DNA of 64,000 bases from Megascapheus bottae (taxonomy: Eukaryota; Chordata; Mammalia; Rodentia; Geomyidae), in assembly GCA_024803745.1 (NCBI GenBank), contig JANJXV010001829.1:1-64000 (forward strand), written 5' to 3'. Positions within the stretch are counted from its first letter, which is position 1, and every line of letters begins with the position of its first letter. The translations under genes and the position numbers were made by a program. This document shows, piece after piece, positions 21,641-35,600 of this stretch. The notes beneath the pieces were generated by a model. The model was not told where the DNA came from and did no database searches. It worked only from the letters and a program-made list of their open reading frames with translations.

Positions 21641-24600
21641 GTGTTTAGTCACATAATGGAGGTGTGTGAAGTCATAGAATGGAGGTGTGTGAAGTCATAG
21701 AATGGAGGTGTGTGAAGTCATAGAATGGGTATTTGTGAAGTAAGAATGAAGGTGTGTTAAGTCATAGAATGGAGGTGTGTGAAGGCACAGAATGGAGGTT
21801 TGTGAAGTCATAGAATGGAGGTGTGTGAACTCACAATGGAGGTGTGTGAAGTCAAAGAATGGAGGTGTGCGAAGTCATAGAATGGAAGTGTGTGAAGTCA
21901 TAGAATGGAGGTATGTGAAGCCAGAATTGAGGTGTGTGAAGTCACAGAATTGAGGTGTGTGTACTCAGAATGGAGGCTTGTGAAGTCATAGAGTGGAGGT
22001 GTGTGAAGTCATAGAATGCATGTTTCTGAAGTAAAATGAAGGTGTGTGAAGTCATAGAATGGAGGTGTGTGAAGTCAAAATGGAGGTATGTGAACTCATA
22101 ATGGAGATGTGTGAAGTCATGGAATGGAGGTGCGTGAAGTCCAAAAATGGAGGTGTGTGAAGTCAAACAATGGTGGTGTGTGAAGTCACAGAATGGAGGT
22201 GTGTGAAGTCAAAGAATGGAAGTGTGTGAAGTCAAAATGGAGGTGTGTGAATTCACAGAATGGAGGTGTGTGAAGTCACAGAATGGAGGTGTGTGAAGTC
22301 ACAGAATGGAGGTGCGTGAAGTCACAATGGAGGTGTGTGAAGTCATAGAATGGAGGTGTGTGAAGTCAAAAAGTTGGTGTGTAGAGTCACAAATGGAGGT
22401 GTGTGAACTCATAGAATTGAGGTGTGTGAAGTCAAAGAATGGAGTTGTGTGAAGTCATCGAATGGAGGTGTGGGAAGTCATGGAATGGAGGTGTGTGAAG
22501 TCACAGAATGAAGGTGTGTGAAGTCAGAATGGAGATGTGTGAAGTCATAGAATGGAGGTGTGTGAATTCAGAATGGAGGTGTGTGAACTCATAGAATGGA
22601 GGTGTGTGAAGTCACAATGGAGGTGTGTGAAGTCATAGAATGGAGGTGTGTGAAGTCACAATGGAGGTGTGTGAAGTCATGGAATGGAGGTGTGTGAAGT
22701 CACAGAATGGAGGTGTGTGAAGTCAGAATGTAGATGTGTGAAGTCATAGAGTGGAGGTGTGTGAAGTCAGAATGGAGGTGTGTGAATTCATAGAAGGGAG
22801 GTGTGTGAAGTCACAATGGAGGTGTGTGAAGTCATAGAATGGAGGTGTGAGAAGTCCCAGAATGGAGGTGTGTGAAGTCACAGAATGGAGCTGTGTGAAG
22901 TCAGATTGGAGGTGTGTGAAGTCCTAGAATGGATGTTTGTGAAGTAAGAATGAAGGTGTGTTAAGTCATAGAATGGAGGTGTGTGAAGTCACAGAATGGA
23001 GGTGTGTGAAGTCATAGAATGGAGCTGTGTGAAGTCAGAATGGCGGTGTGTTATGTCATAGAGTGGAGGTGTGTGAACTAACAATGGAGGTATGTGAAGT
23101 CAAAGAATGGGTTTGTGTGAAGTCATAGAATGGAAGTGTTTGAAGTCATAGAATGGAGGTGTGTGAAGTCATAGAATGGAGGTGTGTGAAGTCACAGAAT
23201 TGAGGTGTGTGAAGTCACAGAATTGATGTTTGTGAAGTCAGAATGGAGGTGTTTGAAGTCAGAATGGAGGTTTGTGAAGTCATAGAATGGAGGTGTGTGA
23301 AGTCATAGAATGGAGGTGTGTGAAATCATAGAAAGGAGGTGTGCGAAGTCAAAGAATGGAGGTGTGTAAAGTCATAGAATGGAGGTGTGTGAAGTCATAG
23401 AATGGAGGTGTTTGAAATCATAGAAAGGAGGTGTGTGAAGTCCCAGAATGGACGTGTTGGAAGTCATAGAATGGAGGTGTGTGAAGTCACAGAATGGAGA
23501 TGTGTGAATTCATAGAGTGGAGGTGTGTGAAGTCATAGAATGGAGGTGTGTGAAGTCACAGAATGGAGATGTGTGAAGTCAAAGTATGTAGGTGTGTGAA
23601 GTCACAGAATGGAGGTGTGTGAACTCACAATGGAGGTGTGTGAAGTCAAAGAATGGAGGTGTGTGAAGTCATAGAATGGAAGTGTGTGAAGTCATAGAAT
23701 GGAGGTGTGTGAAGTCATAATGTAGGGGTGTGAAGTCACAGAATGGAGGTGTCTGGAGTCACAGAATTGAGGTTTTTGAAGTCATAGAATGGAGGTGTGT
23801 GAAGTCATAAAATGGATGTTTGTGAAGTAAGAATGAAGGTGTGTTAAGTCATAGAATGGAGGTGTGAGAAGTCACAGAATGGAGGTGTGTGAAGTCATAG
23901 AATGGAGCTGTGTGAAGTCAGAATGGAGGTGTGTGAAGTCATAGAATGGAGGTGTGTGAACTAACAATGGAGGTGTGTGAAGTCAAAGAATGGAGGTGTG
24001 TGAAGTCAAAGAATGGAAGTGTGTGAAGTCATAGAATGGAGGTGTGTGAAGTCATAGAATGGAGGTATGTGAAGTCATAGAATGGAGGTGTGTGAAGTCA
24101 CAGAATTGATGTTTGTGAAGTCAGAATGGAGGTGTGTGAAGTCATAGAATGGAGGCGTGTGAAATCATACAATGGAGGTGTGTGAAGTCACCGAATTGAT
24201 GTTTGTGAAGTCAGAATGCAGGTGTGTGAAGTCACAATGGAGGTGTGTGAATTCAAAGAATGGAGGTGTGTGAAGTCACAGAATTGATGTTTGTGAAGTC
24301 AGAATGGAGGTGTGTGAAGTCAGAATGGTGGTGTGTGAAGTCATAGAAAGGAGGTGTGTGAAGTCATAATGCAGGTGTGTGACCTCATAGAATGGAGATG
24401 TGTGAAGTCACAGAATGGAGGTGTGTGAAGTCATAGAATGGAGGTGTGTGAAGTCACAGAATGGAGGTGTGTGAAGTCATCGAATGGAGGTGTGTGAAGT
24501 CATAGAATGGAGGTGTGTGAAGTCATAATGTAGGTGTGTGAAGTCACAGAATTGAGCTGTGTGAAGTAACAGAATGGAGGTGTTTGAAGTCATAGAATGA

Positions 24601-27388
24601 AGGTGTGTGAAGTCACAGAATGAAGGTGTGTTAAGTCACAGAATGGAGGTGTGTGAATTCAGAATGGAGGTGTGTGAAGTCACAGAATGGAGGTGTGTGA
24701 ACTCACAATGGAGGTGTGTGAAGTCAAAGAATGGAGGTGTGTGAAGTCATAGAATGGAGGTATGTGAAGTCACGGAATTGATGTTTGTGAACTCAGAATG
24801 GAGGTGTGTGAAGTCAGAATGGAGGTTTGTGAAGTCATAGAATGGAGGTGTGTGAAGTCATAGAATGGAGGCGTGTGTAATCATACAATGGAGGTGTGTG
24901 AAGTCACCGAATTGATGTTTGTGAAGTCAGAATGGAGGTGTGTGAAGTCAGAATGGAGGTGTGTGAAGTCATATAAAGGAGGTGTGTGAAGTCATAATGC
25001 AGGTGTGTGACCTCATAGAATGGAGATGTGTGAAGTCACAGAATGGAGGTGTGTGAAGTCATAGAATGGAGGTGTGTGAAGTCATAGACTTGAGGTGTGT
25101 AAAGTCATAGAATGCAGGTGTGTGAAGTCATAGAATGGAGGTGTGTGATGTCACAGAATGGAGGTGTGTGAAGTCAAAGAATGGAGGTGTGTGAAGTCAC
25201 AGAATGGAGGTGTGTGAACTCACAATGGAGGTGTGTGAAGTCAAAGAATGGAGGTGTGTGAAGTCATAGAATGGAAGTGTGTGAAGTCATAGAATGGAGG
25301 TGTGTAAAGCCAGAATTGAGGTTTGTGAAGTCACAGAATTGAGGTGTGTGAACTCAGAATGGAGGTGTGTGAAGTCACAGAATGGAGGTTTGTGAAGTCA
25401 TAGAATGTAGGTGTGTGAAGTCATAGAATGGATGTTTCTGAAGTAGAATGAAGGTGTGTGAAGTCATAGAATGGAGGTGTGTGAAGTCAAAATGGAGGTG
25501 TGTGAACTCATAAAATGGAGATGTGTGAAGTCATGGAATGGAGGTGCGTGAAGTCCAAAAATGGAGGTGTGTGAAGTCAAACAATGGTGGTGTGTGAAGT
25601 CACAGAACGGAGGAGTGTGAAGTCACATAATGGAGTTGTGTGAAGTCATAGAATGGAGGTGTGTGAAGTCACAGAATGGAGGTGTGTGAACTCACAATGG
25701 AGGTGTGTGAAGTCATAGAATGGAGGTGTGTGTAGTCAAAAAATAATGGAGTGTGAAGTCACAGAATGGAGTTCTGGAAGTCATAGAATGGAGGTGTGTT
25801 AAGTCACAGAATGGAGGTGTGTGAAGTCAGAGAATGGAGGTGTGTGAACTCAGAATGGAGGAGTGTGAAGTCACAGAATGGAGATTTGTGAAGTCATAGA
25901 ATGGAGGTGTGTGAAGTCATGGAATGGAGGTGTGTGAAGTCACAGAATGGAGGTGTGTGAAGTCAGAATGTAGATGTGTGAAGTCATAGAATGGAGGTGT
26001 GTGAAGTCAGAATTGAGGTGCGTGAAGTCACAGAATTGATGTTTGTGAAGTCAGAATGGAGGTGTGTGAAGTCACAGAACGGAGATTTGTGAAGTCATAG
26101 AACGGAGGTTCGTGAAGTCATAGAATGGATGTTTCTGAAGTAAGAATGAAGGTGTGTGAAGTCATAGAATGGAGGTGTGTGAAGTCAAAATGGAGGTGTG
26201 TGAATTCATAGAATGGAGGTGTGTGAACTCATAGAATGGAGGTGTGGGAAGTCATGGAATGGAGGTGCGTGAAGTCAAAAAATAGAAGTGTGTGAAGTCA
26301 AACAATAAAGGTGTGTGAAGTCACAGAACGGAGGTGTGTGAAGTCACATAATGGAGTTGTGTGAAGTCATAGAATGGAGGTGTGTGAAGTCACAGAATGG
26401 AGGTGTGTGAAGTCACAGAATGGAGGTGTGTGAACTCACAATGGAGGTGTGTGAAGTCATAGAATGGAGGTGTGTGTGGTCAAAAAATAAAGGAGTGTGA
26501 AGTCACAGAATGGAGGTCTGGAAGTCATAGAATGGAGGTGTGTTAAGTCACAGAATGGAGGTGTGTGAAGTCAGAGAATGGAGGTGTGTGAACTCAGAAT
26601 GGAGGTGTGTGAAGTCACAGAATGGAGATTTGTGAAGTCATAGAATGGAGGTGTGTGAAGTCATAGAATGGAGGTGTGTGAAGTCACAGAATGGAGGTGT
26701 GTGAAGTCACAGAATCTAGGTGTGTGAACTCACAATGGAGGTGTGTGAAGTCATAGAATGGAGGTGTGTGTGGTCAAAAAATAAAGGAGTGTGAAGTCAC
26801 AGAATGAAGGTCTGGAAGTCATAGAATGGAGGTGTGTTAAGTCACAGAATGGAGGTGTGTGAAGTCAGAGAATGGAGGTGTGTGAACTCAGAATGGAGGT
26901 GTGTGAAGTCACAGAATGGAGATTTGTGAAGTCATAGAATGGAGGTGTGTGAAGTCATGGAATGGAGGTGTGTGAAGTCACAGAATGGAGGTGTGTGAAG
27001 TCAGAATGTAGATGTGTGAAGTCATAGAATGGAGGTGTGTGAATTCAGAATGGAGGTGCGTGAAGTCACAGAATTGATGTTTGTGAAGTCAGAATGGAGG
27101 TGTGTGAAGTCACAGAACGGAGATTTGTGAAGTCATAGAACGGAGGTGCGTGAAGTCATAGAATGGATGTTTCTGAAGTAAGAATGAAGGTGTGTGAAGT
27201 CATAGAATGGAGGTGTGTGAAGTCAAAATGGAGGTGTGTGAACTCATAGAATGGAGGTGTGTGAACTCATAGAATGGAGGTGTGGGAAGTCATGGAATGG
27301 AGGTGCGTGAAGTCAAAAAATAGAGGTGTGTGAAGTCAAACAATAAAGGTGTGTGAAGTCACAGAATGGAGGTGTGTGAAATCACAGA
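21641..27388 (+). repeat. Transitional region with early HOR of the right-hand type
   Basis: An L1 module of intermediate form starts at 22350 (AAAAAGTTGGTG, GTAGAG). Sequence from about 23.7 kb matches 27.86 kb onward: TGTAGGGGTG 23721/27881 (offset 4160), GAATTGAGCTG about 24551/28734 (4183), ACAATGGTGG 25581/29632 (4051). The changing offsets show block gains and losses of about 23 and 130 bp. This is the first place where CAAAAAATAA and CACATAATGGAGTT markers of the 744-bp module appear (25626, 26348). No gene. Confidence 0.8.
26401..26990 (+). repeat. 294-bp tandem duplication
   Basis: The unit GTGGTCAAAAAATAAAGGAG occurs with CAAAAAATAA at 26481 and again at 26775. The following units (GGTCTGGAAG, GTGTTAAGTCAC, GTCAGAGAATGG, GAGATTTGTG) are repeated in the same order. 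The second copy carries an AATCTAGG variant near 26714. This is a partial doubling of the 744-bp module. Confidence 0.85.
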
Positions 27389-30300
27389 ATGGAGGTTTGT
27401 GAAGTCAAAAAGGTGGTGTGTAGTGTCACAAATGGAGGTTTGTTAACTCATAGAGTGGAGGTGTGTGAAGTCAAAGAATGGAGGTGTGTGAAGTCATCGA
27501 ATGGAGGTGTGGGAAGTCATGGAATGGAGGTGTGTGAAGTCACAGAATGGAGGTGTGTGAAGTCAGAATGGAGATGTGTGAAGTCATAGAATGGAGGTGT
27601 GTGAAGTCAGAATGGAGGTGTGTGAACTCATAGATTGGAGGTGTGTGAAGTCACAGTGGAGGTGTGTGAAGTCATAGAATGCAGGTGTGTGAAGTCACAG
27701 AATCGAGGTGTGTGAAGTCATAGAATGGAGCTGTGTGAAGTCAGATTGGAGGTGTGTGAAGTCACAAAGTGGAGGTGTGTGAACTCAGAATGGAGGTATG
27801 TGAAGTCACAGAATGGAGGTGTGTGAAGTCATAAAATGGAGGTGTGTGAAGTCATAGAATGGAGGTGTGTGAAGTCATAATGTAGGGGTGTGAAGTCACA
27901 GAATGGAGGTGTGTGGAGTCACAGAATTGTGGTTTTTGAAGTCATAGAATGGAGGTGTGTGAAGTCATAAAATGGATGTTTGTGAAGTAAGAATGAAGGT
28001 GTGTTAAGTCATAGAATGGAGGTGTGAGAAGTCACAGAATGGAGGTGTGTGAAGTCATAGAATGGAGCTGTGTGAAGTCAGAATGGAGGTGTGTGAAGTC
28101 ATAGAATGGAGGTGTGTGAACTAACAATGGAGGTGTGTGAAGTCAAAGAATGGAGGTGTGTGAAGTCAAAGAATGGAAGTGTGTGAAGTCATAGAATGGA
28201 GGTGTGTGAAGTCATAGAATGGAGGTGTGTGAAGTCATAGAATGGAGGTGTGTGAAGTCACAGAATTGATGTTTGTGAAGTCAGAATGGAGGTGTGTGAA
28301 GTCGGAATGGAGGTTTGTGAAGTCATAGAATGGAGGTGTGTGAAGTCATAGAATGGAGTCGTGTGAAATCATACAATGGAGGTGTGTGAAGTCACCGAAT
28401 TGATGTTTGTGAAGTCAGAATGCAGGTGTGTGAAGTCACAATGGAGGTGTGTGAATTCAAAGAATGGAGGTGTGTGAAGTCACAGAATTGATGTTTGTGA
28501 AGTCAGAATGGAGGTGTGTGAAGTCAGAATGGTGGTGTGTGAAGTCATAGAAAGGAGGTGTGTGAAGTCATAATGCAGGTGTGTGACCTCATAGAATGGA
28601 GATGTGTGAAGTCACAGAATGGAGGTGTGTGAAGTCATAGAATGGAGGTGTGTGAAGTCACAGAATGGAGGTGTGTGAAGTCATCGAATGGAGGTGTGTG
28701 AAGTCACAGAATGGAGGTGTGTGAAGTCACAGAATTGAGCTGTGTGAAGTAACAGAATGGAGGTGTTTGAAGTCATAGAATGAAGGTGTGTGAAGTCACA
28801 GAATGAAGGTGTGTTAAGTCACAGAATGGAGGTGTGTGAATTCAGAATGGAGGTGTGTGAAGTCACAGAATGGAGGTGTGTGAACTCAAAATGGAGGTGT
28901 GTGAAGTCAAAGAATGGAGGTGTGTGAAGTCATAGAATGGAGGTGTGTGAAGTCACGGAATTGATGTTTGTGAAATCAGAATGGAGGTGTGTGAAGTCAG
29001 AATGGAGGTTTGTGAAGTCATAGAATGGAGGTGTGTGAAGTCATAGAATGGAGGCGTGTGTAATCATACAATGGAGGTGTGTGAAGTCACAGAATGGAGG
29101 TGTGTGAAGTCATAGAATGGAGGTGTGTGAAGTCATAGACTTGAGGTGTGTAAAGTCATAGAATGGAGGTGTTTGAAGTCATAGAATGGAGGTGTGTGAA
29201 GTCACAGAATGGAGGTGTGTGAAGTCACAGAATGGAGGTGTGTGAAGTCACAGAATGGAGGTGTGTGAACTCACAATGGAGGTGTGTGAAGTCAAAGAAT
29301 GGAGGTGTGTGAAGTCATAGAATGGAAGTGTGTGAAGTCATAGAATGGAGGTGTGTGAAGCCAGAATTGAGGTTTGTGAAGTCACAGAATTGACGTGTGT
29401 GAACTCAGAATGGAGGTGTGTGAAGTCACAGAATGGAGGTTTGTGAAGTCATAGAATGTAGGTGTGTGAAGTCATAGAATGGATGTTTCTGAAGTAGAAT
29501 GAAGGTGTGTGAAGTCATAGAATGGAGGTGTGTGAAGTCAAAATGGAGGTGTGTGAACTCATAAAATGGAGATGTGTGAAGTCATGGAATGGAGGTGCGT
29601 GAAGTCCAAAAATGGAGGTGTGTGAAGTCAAACAATGGTGGTGTGTGAAGTCACAGAACGGAGGTGTGTGAAGTCACATAATGGAGTTGTGTGAAGTCAT
29701 AGAATGGAGGTGTGTGAAGTCACAGAATGGAGGTGTGTGAAGTCACAGAATGGAGGTGTGTGAACTTACAATGGAGGTGTGTGAAGTCATAGAATGGAGG
29801 TGTGTGTAGTCAAAAAATAATGGAGTGTGAAGTCACAGAATGGAGGTCTGGAAGTCATAGAATGGAGGTGTGTTAAGTCACAGAATGGAGGTGTGTGAAG
29901 TCAGAGAATGGAGGTGTGTGAACTCAGAATTGAGGTGTGTGAAGTCACAGAATGGAGATTTGTGAACTCATAGAATGGAGGTGTGTGAAGTCATGGAATG
30001 GAGGTGTGTGAAGTCACAGAATGGAGGTGTGTGAAGTCAGAATGTAGATGTGTGAAGTCATAGAATGGAGGTGTGTGAAGTCAGAATGGAGGTGCGTGAA
30101 GTCACAGAATTGATGTTTGTGAAGTCAGAATGGAGGTGTGTGAAGTCACAGAACGGAGATTTGTGAAGTCATAGAACGGAGGTTCGTGAAGTCATAGAAT
30201 GGATGTTTCTGAAGTAAGAATGAAGGTGTGTGAAGTCATAGAATGGAGGTGTGTGAAGTCAAAATGGAGGTGTGTGAATTCATAGAATGGAGGTGTGTGA

Positions 30301-32654
30301 ACTCATAGAATGGAGGTGTGGTAAGTCATGGAATGGAGGTGCGTGAAGTCAAAAATAGAGGTGTGTGAAGTCAAACAATAAAGGTGTGTGAAGTCACAGA
30401 ACGGAGGTGTGTGAAGTCACATAATGGAGTTGTGTGAAGTCATAGAAAGGAGGTGTGTGAAGTCAGAGAATGGAGGTGTGTGAAGTCACAGAATGAAGGT
30501 GTGTGAACTCACAATGGAGGTGTGTGAAGTCATAGAATGGAGGTGTGTGTGTTCAAAAAATAAAGGAGTGTGAAGTCACAGAATGGAGGTCTGGAAGTCA
30601 TAGAATGGAGGTGTGTTAAGTCACAGAATGGAGGTGTGTGAAGTCAGAGAATGGAGGTGTGTGTACTCAGAATGGAGGTGTGTGAAGTCACAGAATGGAG
30701 ATTTGTGAAGTCATAGAATGGAGGTGTGTGAAGTCATGGAATGGAGGTGTGTGAAGTCACAGAATGGAGGTGTGTGAAGTCAGAATGTAGATGTGTGAAG
30801 TCATAGAATGGAGGTGTGTGAAGTCAGAATGGAGGTGCGTGAAGTCACAGAATTGATGTTTGTGAAGTCAGAATGGAGGTGTGTGAAGTCACAGAACGGA
30901 GATTTGTGAAGTCATAGAACGGAGGTTCGTGAAGTCATAGAATGGATGTTTCTGAAGTAAGAATGAAGGTGTGTGAAGTCATAGAATGGAGGTGTGTGAA
31001 GTCAAAATGGAGGTGTGTGAATTCATAGAATAGAGGTGTGTGAACTCATAGAATGGAGGTGTGGGAAGTCATGGAATGGAGGTGCGTGAAGTCAAAAAAT
31101 AGAGATGTGTGAAGTCAAACAATAAAGGTGTGTGAAGTCACAGAACGGAGGTGTGTGAAGTCACATAATGGAGTTGTGTGAAGTCATAGAAAGGAGGTGT
31201 GTGAAGTCAGAGAATGGAGGTGTGTGAAGTCACAGAATGGAGGTGTGTGAACTCACAATGGAGGTGTGTGAAGTCATAGAATGGAGGTGTGTGTGGTCAA
31301 AAAATAAAGGAGTGTGAAGTCACAGAATGGAGGTCTGGAAGTCATAGAATGGAGGTGTGTTAAGTCACAGAATGGAGGTGTGTGAAGTCAGAGAATGGAG
31401 GTGTGTGAACTCAGAATGGAGGTGTGTGAAGTCACAGAATGGAGATTTGTGAACTCATAGAATGGAGGTGTGTGAAGTCATGGAATGGAGGTGTGTGAAG
31501 TCACAGAATGGAGGTGTGTGAAGTCAGAATGTAGATGTGTGAAGTCATAGAATGGAGGTGTGTGAAGTCAGAATGGAGGTGCGTGAAGTCACAGAATTGA
31601 TGTTTGTGAAGTCAGAATGGAGGTGTGTGAAGTCACAGAACGGAGATTTGTGAAGTCATAGAACGGAGGTTCGTGAAGTCATAGAATGGATGTTTCTGAA
31701 GTAAGAATGAAGGTGTGTGAAGTCATAGAATGGAGGTGTGTGAAGTCAAAATGGAGGTGTGTGAATTCATAGAATGGAGGTGTGTGAACTCATAGAATGG
31801 AGGTGTGGGAAGTCATGGAATGGAGGTGCGTGAAGTCAAAAATAGAGGTGTGTGAAGTCAAACAATAAAGGTGTGTGAAGTCACAGAACGGAGGTGTGTG
31901 AAGTCACATAATGGAGTTGTGTGAAGTCATAGAAAGGAGGTGTGTGAAGTCAGAGAATGGAGGTGTGTGAAGTCACAGAATGGAGGTGTGTGAACTCACA
32001 ATGGAGGTGTGTGAAGTCATAGAATGGAGGTGTGTGTGGTCAAAAAATAAAGGAGTGTGAAGTCACAGAATGGAGGTCTGGAAGTCATAGAATGGAGGTG
32101 TGTTAAGTCACAGAATGGAGGTGTGTGAAGTCAGAGAATGGAGGTGTGTGAACTCAGAATGGAGGTGTGTGAAGTCACAGAATGGAGATTTGTGAAGTCA
32201 TAGAATGGAGGTGTGTGAAGTCATGGAATGTAGGTGTGTGAAGTCACAGAATGGAGGTGTGTGAAGTCAGAATGTAGATGTGTGAAGTCATAGAATGGAG
32301 GTGTGTGAAGTCAGAATGGAGGTGCGTGAAGTCACAGAATTGATGTTTGTGAAGTCAGAATGGAGGTGTGTGAAGTCACAGAACGGAGATTTGTGAAGTC
32401 ATAGAACGGAGGTGCGTGAAGTCATAGAATGGATGTTTCTGAAGTAAGAATGAAGGTGTGTGAAGTCATAGAATGGAGGTGTGTGAAGTCAAAATGGAGG
32501 TGTGTGAACTCATAGAATGGAGGTGTGTGAACTCATAGAATGGAGGTGTGGGAAGTCATGGAAAGGAGGTGCGTGAAGTCAAAAAATAGAGGTGTGTGAA
32601 GTCAAAAAATAAAGGTGTGTGAAGTCACAGAATGGAGGTGTGTGAAATCACAGA
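27389..32654 (+). repeat. HOR copy, 5266 bp, starting with L1
   Basis: It runs from one L1 module to the next. L1 here is the first with GTAGTGTCAC and GGTTTGTTAACTC. The left half is the body with TGTAGGGGTG, ACCGAATTGATG and TGTGACCTC units. The right half (about 29.3-32.65 kb) is four tandem copies of the 744-bp module. Offset to the next HOR is 5266 for both L1 and TGTAGGGGTG (27881/33147). Confidence 0.88.
29300..32654 (+). repeat. 744-bp module, four tandem copies
   Basis: Marker ATAATGGAGTT lies at 29678, 30421, 31165 and 31908, giving spacings of 743, 744 and 743; the next L1 follows 747 bp later. Each copy has the same order of variant units: AACGGAGG, CACATAATGG, a GTCAAAAAATAA unit, GGTCTGGAAG, GAGATTTGTG, GTCAGAATGTAGATG, GAATTGATGTTTG, GGTTCGTGAAG and TGGATGTTTCTG. 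The first copy has GTAGTCAAAAAATAATGG and the later ones GTGGTC/GTGTTC with AATAAAGG. About 32-33 founder units make one module. Confidence 0.9.
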
Positions 32655-35600
32655 ATGGAGGTTTGTGAATTCAAAAAGGTGGTGTGTAGTGTCACAAATG
32701 GAGGTTTGTTAACTCATAGAGTGGAGGTGTGTGAAGTCAAAGAATGGAGGTGTGTGAAGTCATCGAATGGAGGTGTGGGAAGTCATGGAATGGAGGTGTG
32801 TGAAGTCACAGAATGGAGGTGTGTGAAGTCAGAATGGAGATGTGTGAAGTCATAGAATGGAGGTGTGTGAAGTCAGAATGGAGGTGTGTGAACTCATAGA
32901 TTGGAGGTGTGTGAAGTCACAGTGGAGGTGTGTGAAGTCATAGAATGCAGGTGTGTGAAGTCACAGAATCGAGGTGTGTGAAGTCATAGAATGGAGCTGT
33001 GTGAAGTCAGATTGGAGGTGTGTGAAGTCACAGAGTGGAGGTGTGTGAACTCAGAATGGAGGTATGTGAAGTCACAGAATGGAGGTGTGTGAAGTCATAA
33101 AATGGAGGTGTGTGAAGTCATAGAATGGAGGTGTGTGAAGTCATGATGTAGGGGTGTGAAGTCACAGAATGGAGGTGTGTGGAGTCACAGAATTGAGGTT
33201 TTTGAAGTCATAGAATGGAGGTGTGTGAAGTCATAAAATGGATGTTTGTGAAGTAAGAATGAAGGTGTGTTAAGTCATAGAATGGAGTTGTGAGAAGTCA
33301 CAGAATGGAGGTGTGTGAAGTCATAGAATGGAGCTGTGTGAAGTCAGAATGGAGGTGTGTGAAGTCATAGAATGGAGGTGTGTGAACTAACAATGGAGGT
33401 GTGTGAAGTCAAAGAATGGAGGTGTGTGAAGTCAAAGAATGGAAGTGTGTGAAGTCATAGAATGGAGGTGTGTGAAGTCATAGAATGGAGGTGTGTGAAG
33501 TCATAGAATGGAGGTGTGTGAAGTCACAGAATTGATGTTTGTGAAGTCAGAATGGAGGTGTGTGAAGTCGGAATGGAGGTTTGTGAAGTCATAGAATGGA
33601 GGTGTGTGAAGTCATAGAATGGAGGCGTGTGAAATCATACAATGGAGGTGTGTGAAGTCACCGAATTGATGTTTGTGAAGTCAGAATGCAGGTGTGTGAA
33701 GTCACAATGGAGGTGTGTGAATTCAAAGAATGGAGGTGTGTGAAGTCACAGAATTGATGTTTGTGAAGTCAGAATGGAGGTGTGTGAAGTCAGAATGGTG
33801 GTGTGTGAAGTCATAGAAAGGAGGTGTGTGAAGTCATAATGCAGGTGTGTGACCTCATAGAATGGAGATGTGTGAAGTCACAGAATGGAGGTGTGTGAAG
33901 TCATAGAATGGAGGTGTGTGAAGTCACAGAATGGAGGTGTGTGAAGTCATCGAATGGAGGTGTGTGATGTCATAGAATGGAGGTGTGTGAAGTCATAATG
34001 TAGGTGTGTGAAGTCACAGAATTGAGCTGTGTGAAGTAACAGAATGGAGGTGTTTGAAGTCATAGAATGAAGGTGTGTGAAGTCACAGAATGAAGGTGTG
34101 TTAAGTCACAGAATGGAGGTGTGTGAATTCAGAATGGAGGTGTGTGAAGTCACAGAATGGAGGTGTGTGAACTCACAATGGAGGTGTGTGAATTCATAGA
34201 ATGGAGGTGTGTGAACTCATAGAATGGAGGTGTGGGAAGTCATGGAATGGAGGTGCGTGAAGTCAAAAATAGAGGTGTGTGAAGTCAAACAATAAAGGTG
34301 TGTGAAGTCACAGAACGGAGGTGTGTGAAGTCACATAATGGAGTTGTGTGAAGTCATAGAAAGGAGGTGTGTGAAGTCAGAGAATGGAGGTGTGTGAAGT
34401 CACAGAATGGAGGTGTGTGAACTCACAATGGAGGTGTGTGAAGTCATAGAATGGAGGTGTGTGTGGTCAAAAAATAAAGGAGTGTGAAGTCACAGAATGG
34501 AGGTCTGGAAGTCATAGAATGGAGGTGTGTTAAGTCACAGAATGGAGGTGTGTGAAGTCAGAGAATGGAGGTGTGTGAACTCAGAATGGAGGTGTGTGAA
34601 GTCACAGAATGGAGATTTGTGAAGTCATAGAATGGAGGTGTGTGAAGTCATGGAATGTAGGTGTGTGAAGTCACAGAATGGAGGTGTGTGAAGTCAGAAT
34701 GTAGATGTGTGAAGTCATAGAATGGAGGTGTGTGAAGTCAGAATGGAGGTGCGTGAAGTCACAGAATTGATGTTTGTGAAGTCAGAATGGAGGTGTGTGA
34801 AGTCACAGAACGGAGATTTGTGAAGTCATAGAACGGAGGTGCGTGAAGTCATAGAATGGATGTTTCTGAAGTAAGAATGAAGGTGTGTGAAGTCATAGAA
34901 TGGAGGTGTGTGAAGTCAAAATGGAGGTGTGTGAACTCATAGAATGGAGGCGTGTGAAATCATACAATGGAGGTGTGTGAAGTCACCGAATTGATGTTTG
35001 TGAAGTCAGAATGCAGGTGTGTGAAGTCACAATGGAGGTGTGTGAATTCAAAGAATGGAGGTGTGTGAAGTCACAGAATTGATGTTTGTGAAGTCAGAAT
35101 GGAGGTGTGTGAAGTCAGAATGGTGGTGTGTGAAGTCATAGAAAGGAGGTGTGTGAAGTCATAATGCAGGTGTGTGACCTCATAGAATGGAGATGTGTGA
35201 AGTCACAGAATGGAGGTGTGTGAAGTCATAGAATGGAGGTGTGTGAAGTCACAGAATGGAGGTGTGTGAAGTCATCGAATGGAGGTGTGTGAAGTCATAG
35301 AATGGAGGTGTGTGAAGTCATAATGTAGGTGTGTGAAGTCACAGAATTGAGCTGTGTGAAGTAACAGAATGGAGGTGTTTGAAGTCATAGAATGAAGGTG
35401 TGTGAAGTCACAGAATGAAGGTGTGTTAAGTCACAGAATGGAGGTGTGTGAATTCAGAATGGAGGTGTGTGAAGTCACAGAATGGAGGTGTGTGAACTCA
35501 CAATGGAGGTGTGTGAAGTCAAAGAATGGAGGTGTGTGAAGTCATAGAATGGAGGTGTGTGAAGTCACGGAATTGATGTTTGTGAACTCAGAATGGAGGT

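Noticed and set aside
27389..27589. 66-codon frame on the plus strand (also at 32655, 39817, 42409, 44592, 47184, 49367, 51959, 54731, 57831, 61134) as a protein gene
   Set aside because: It is made of the same repeat units read through 21-bp variants, has no domain, and equals the L1 module. Flanking non-coding units are just as conserved between copies.
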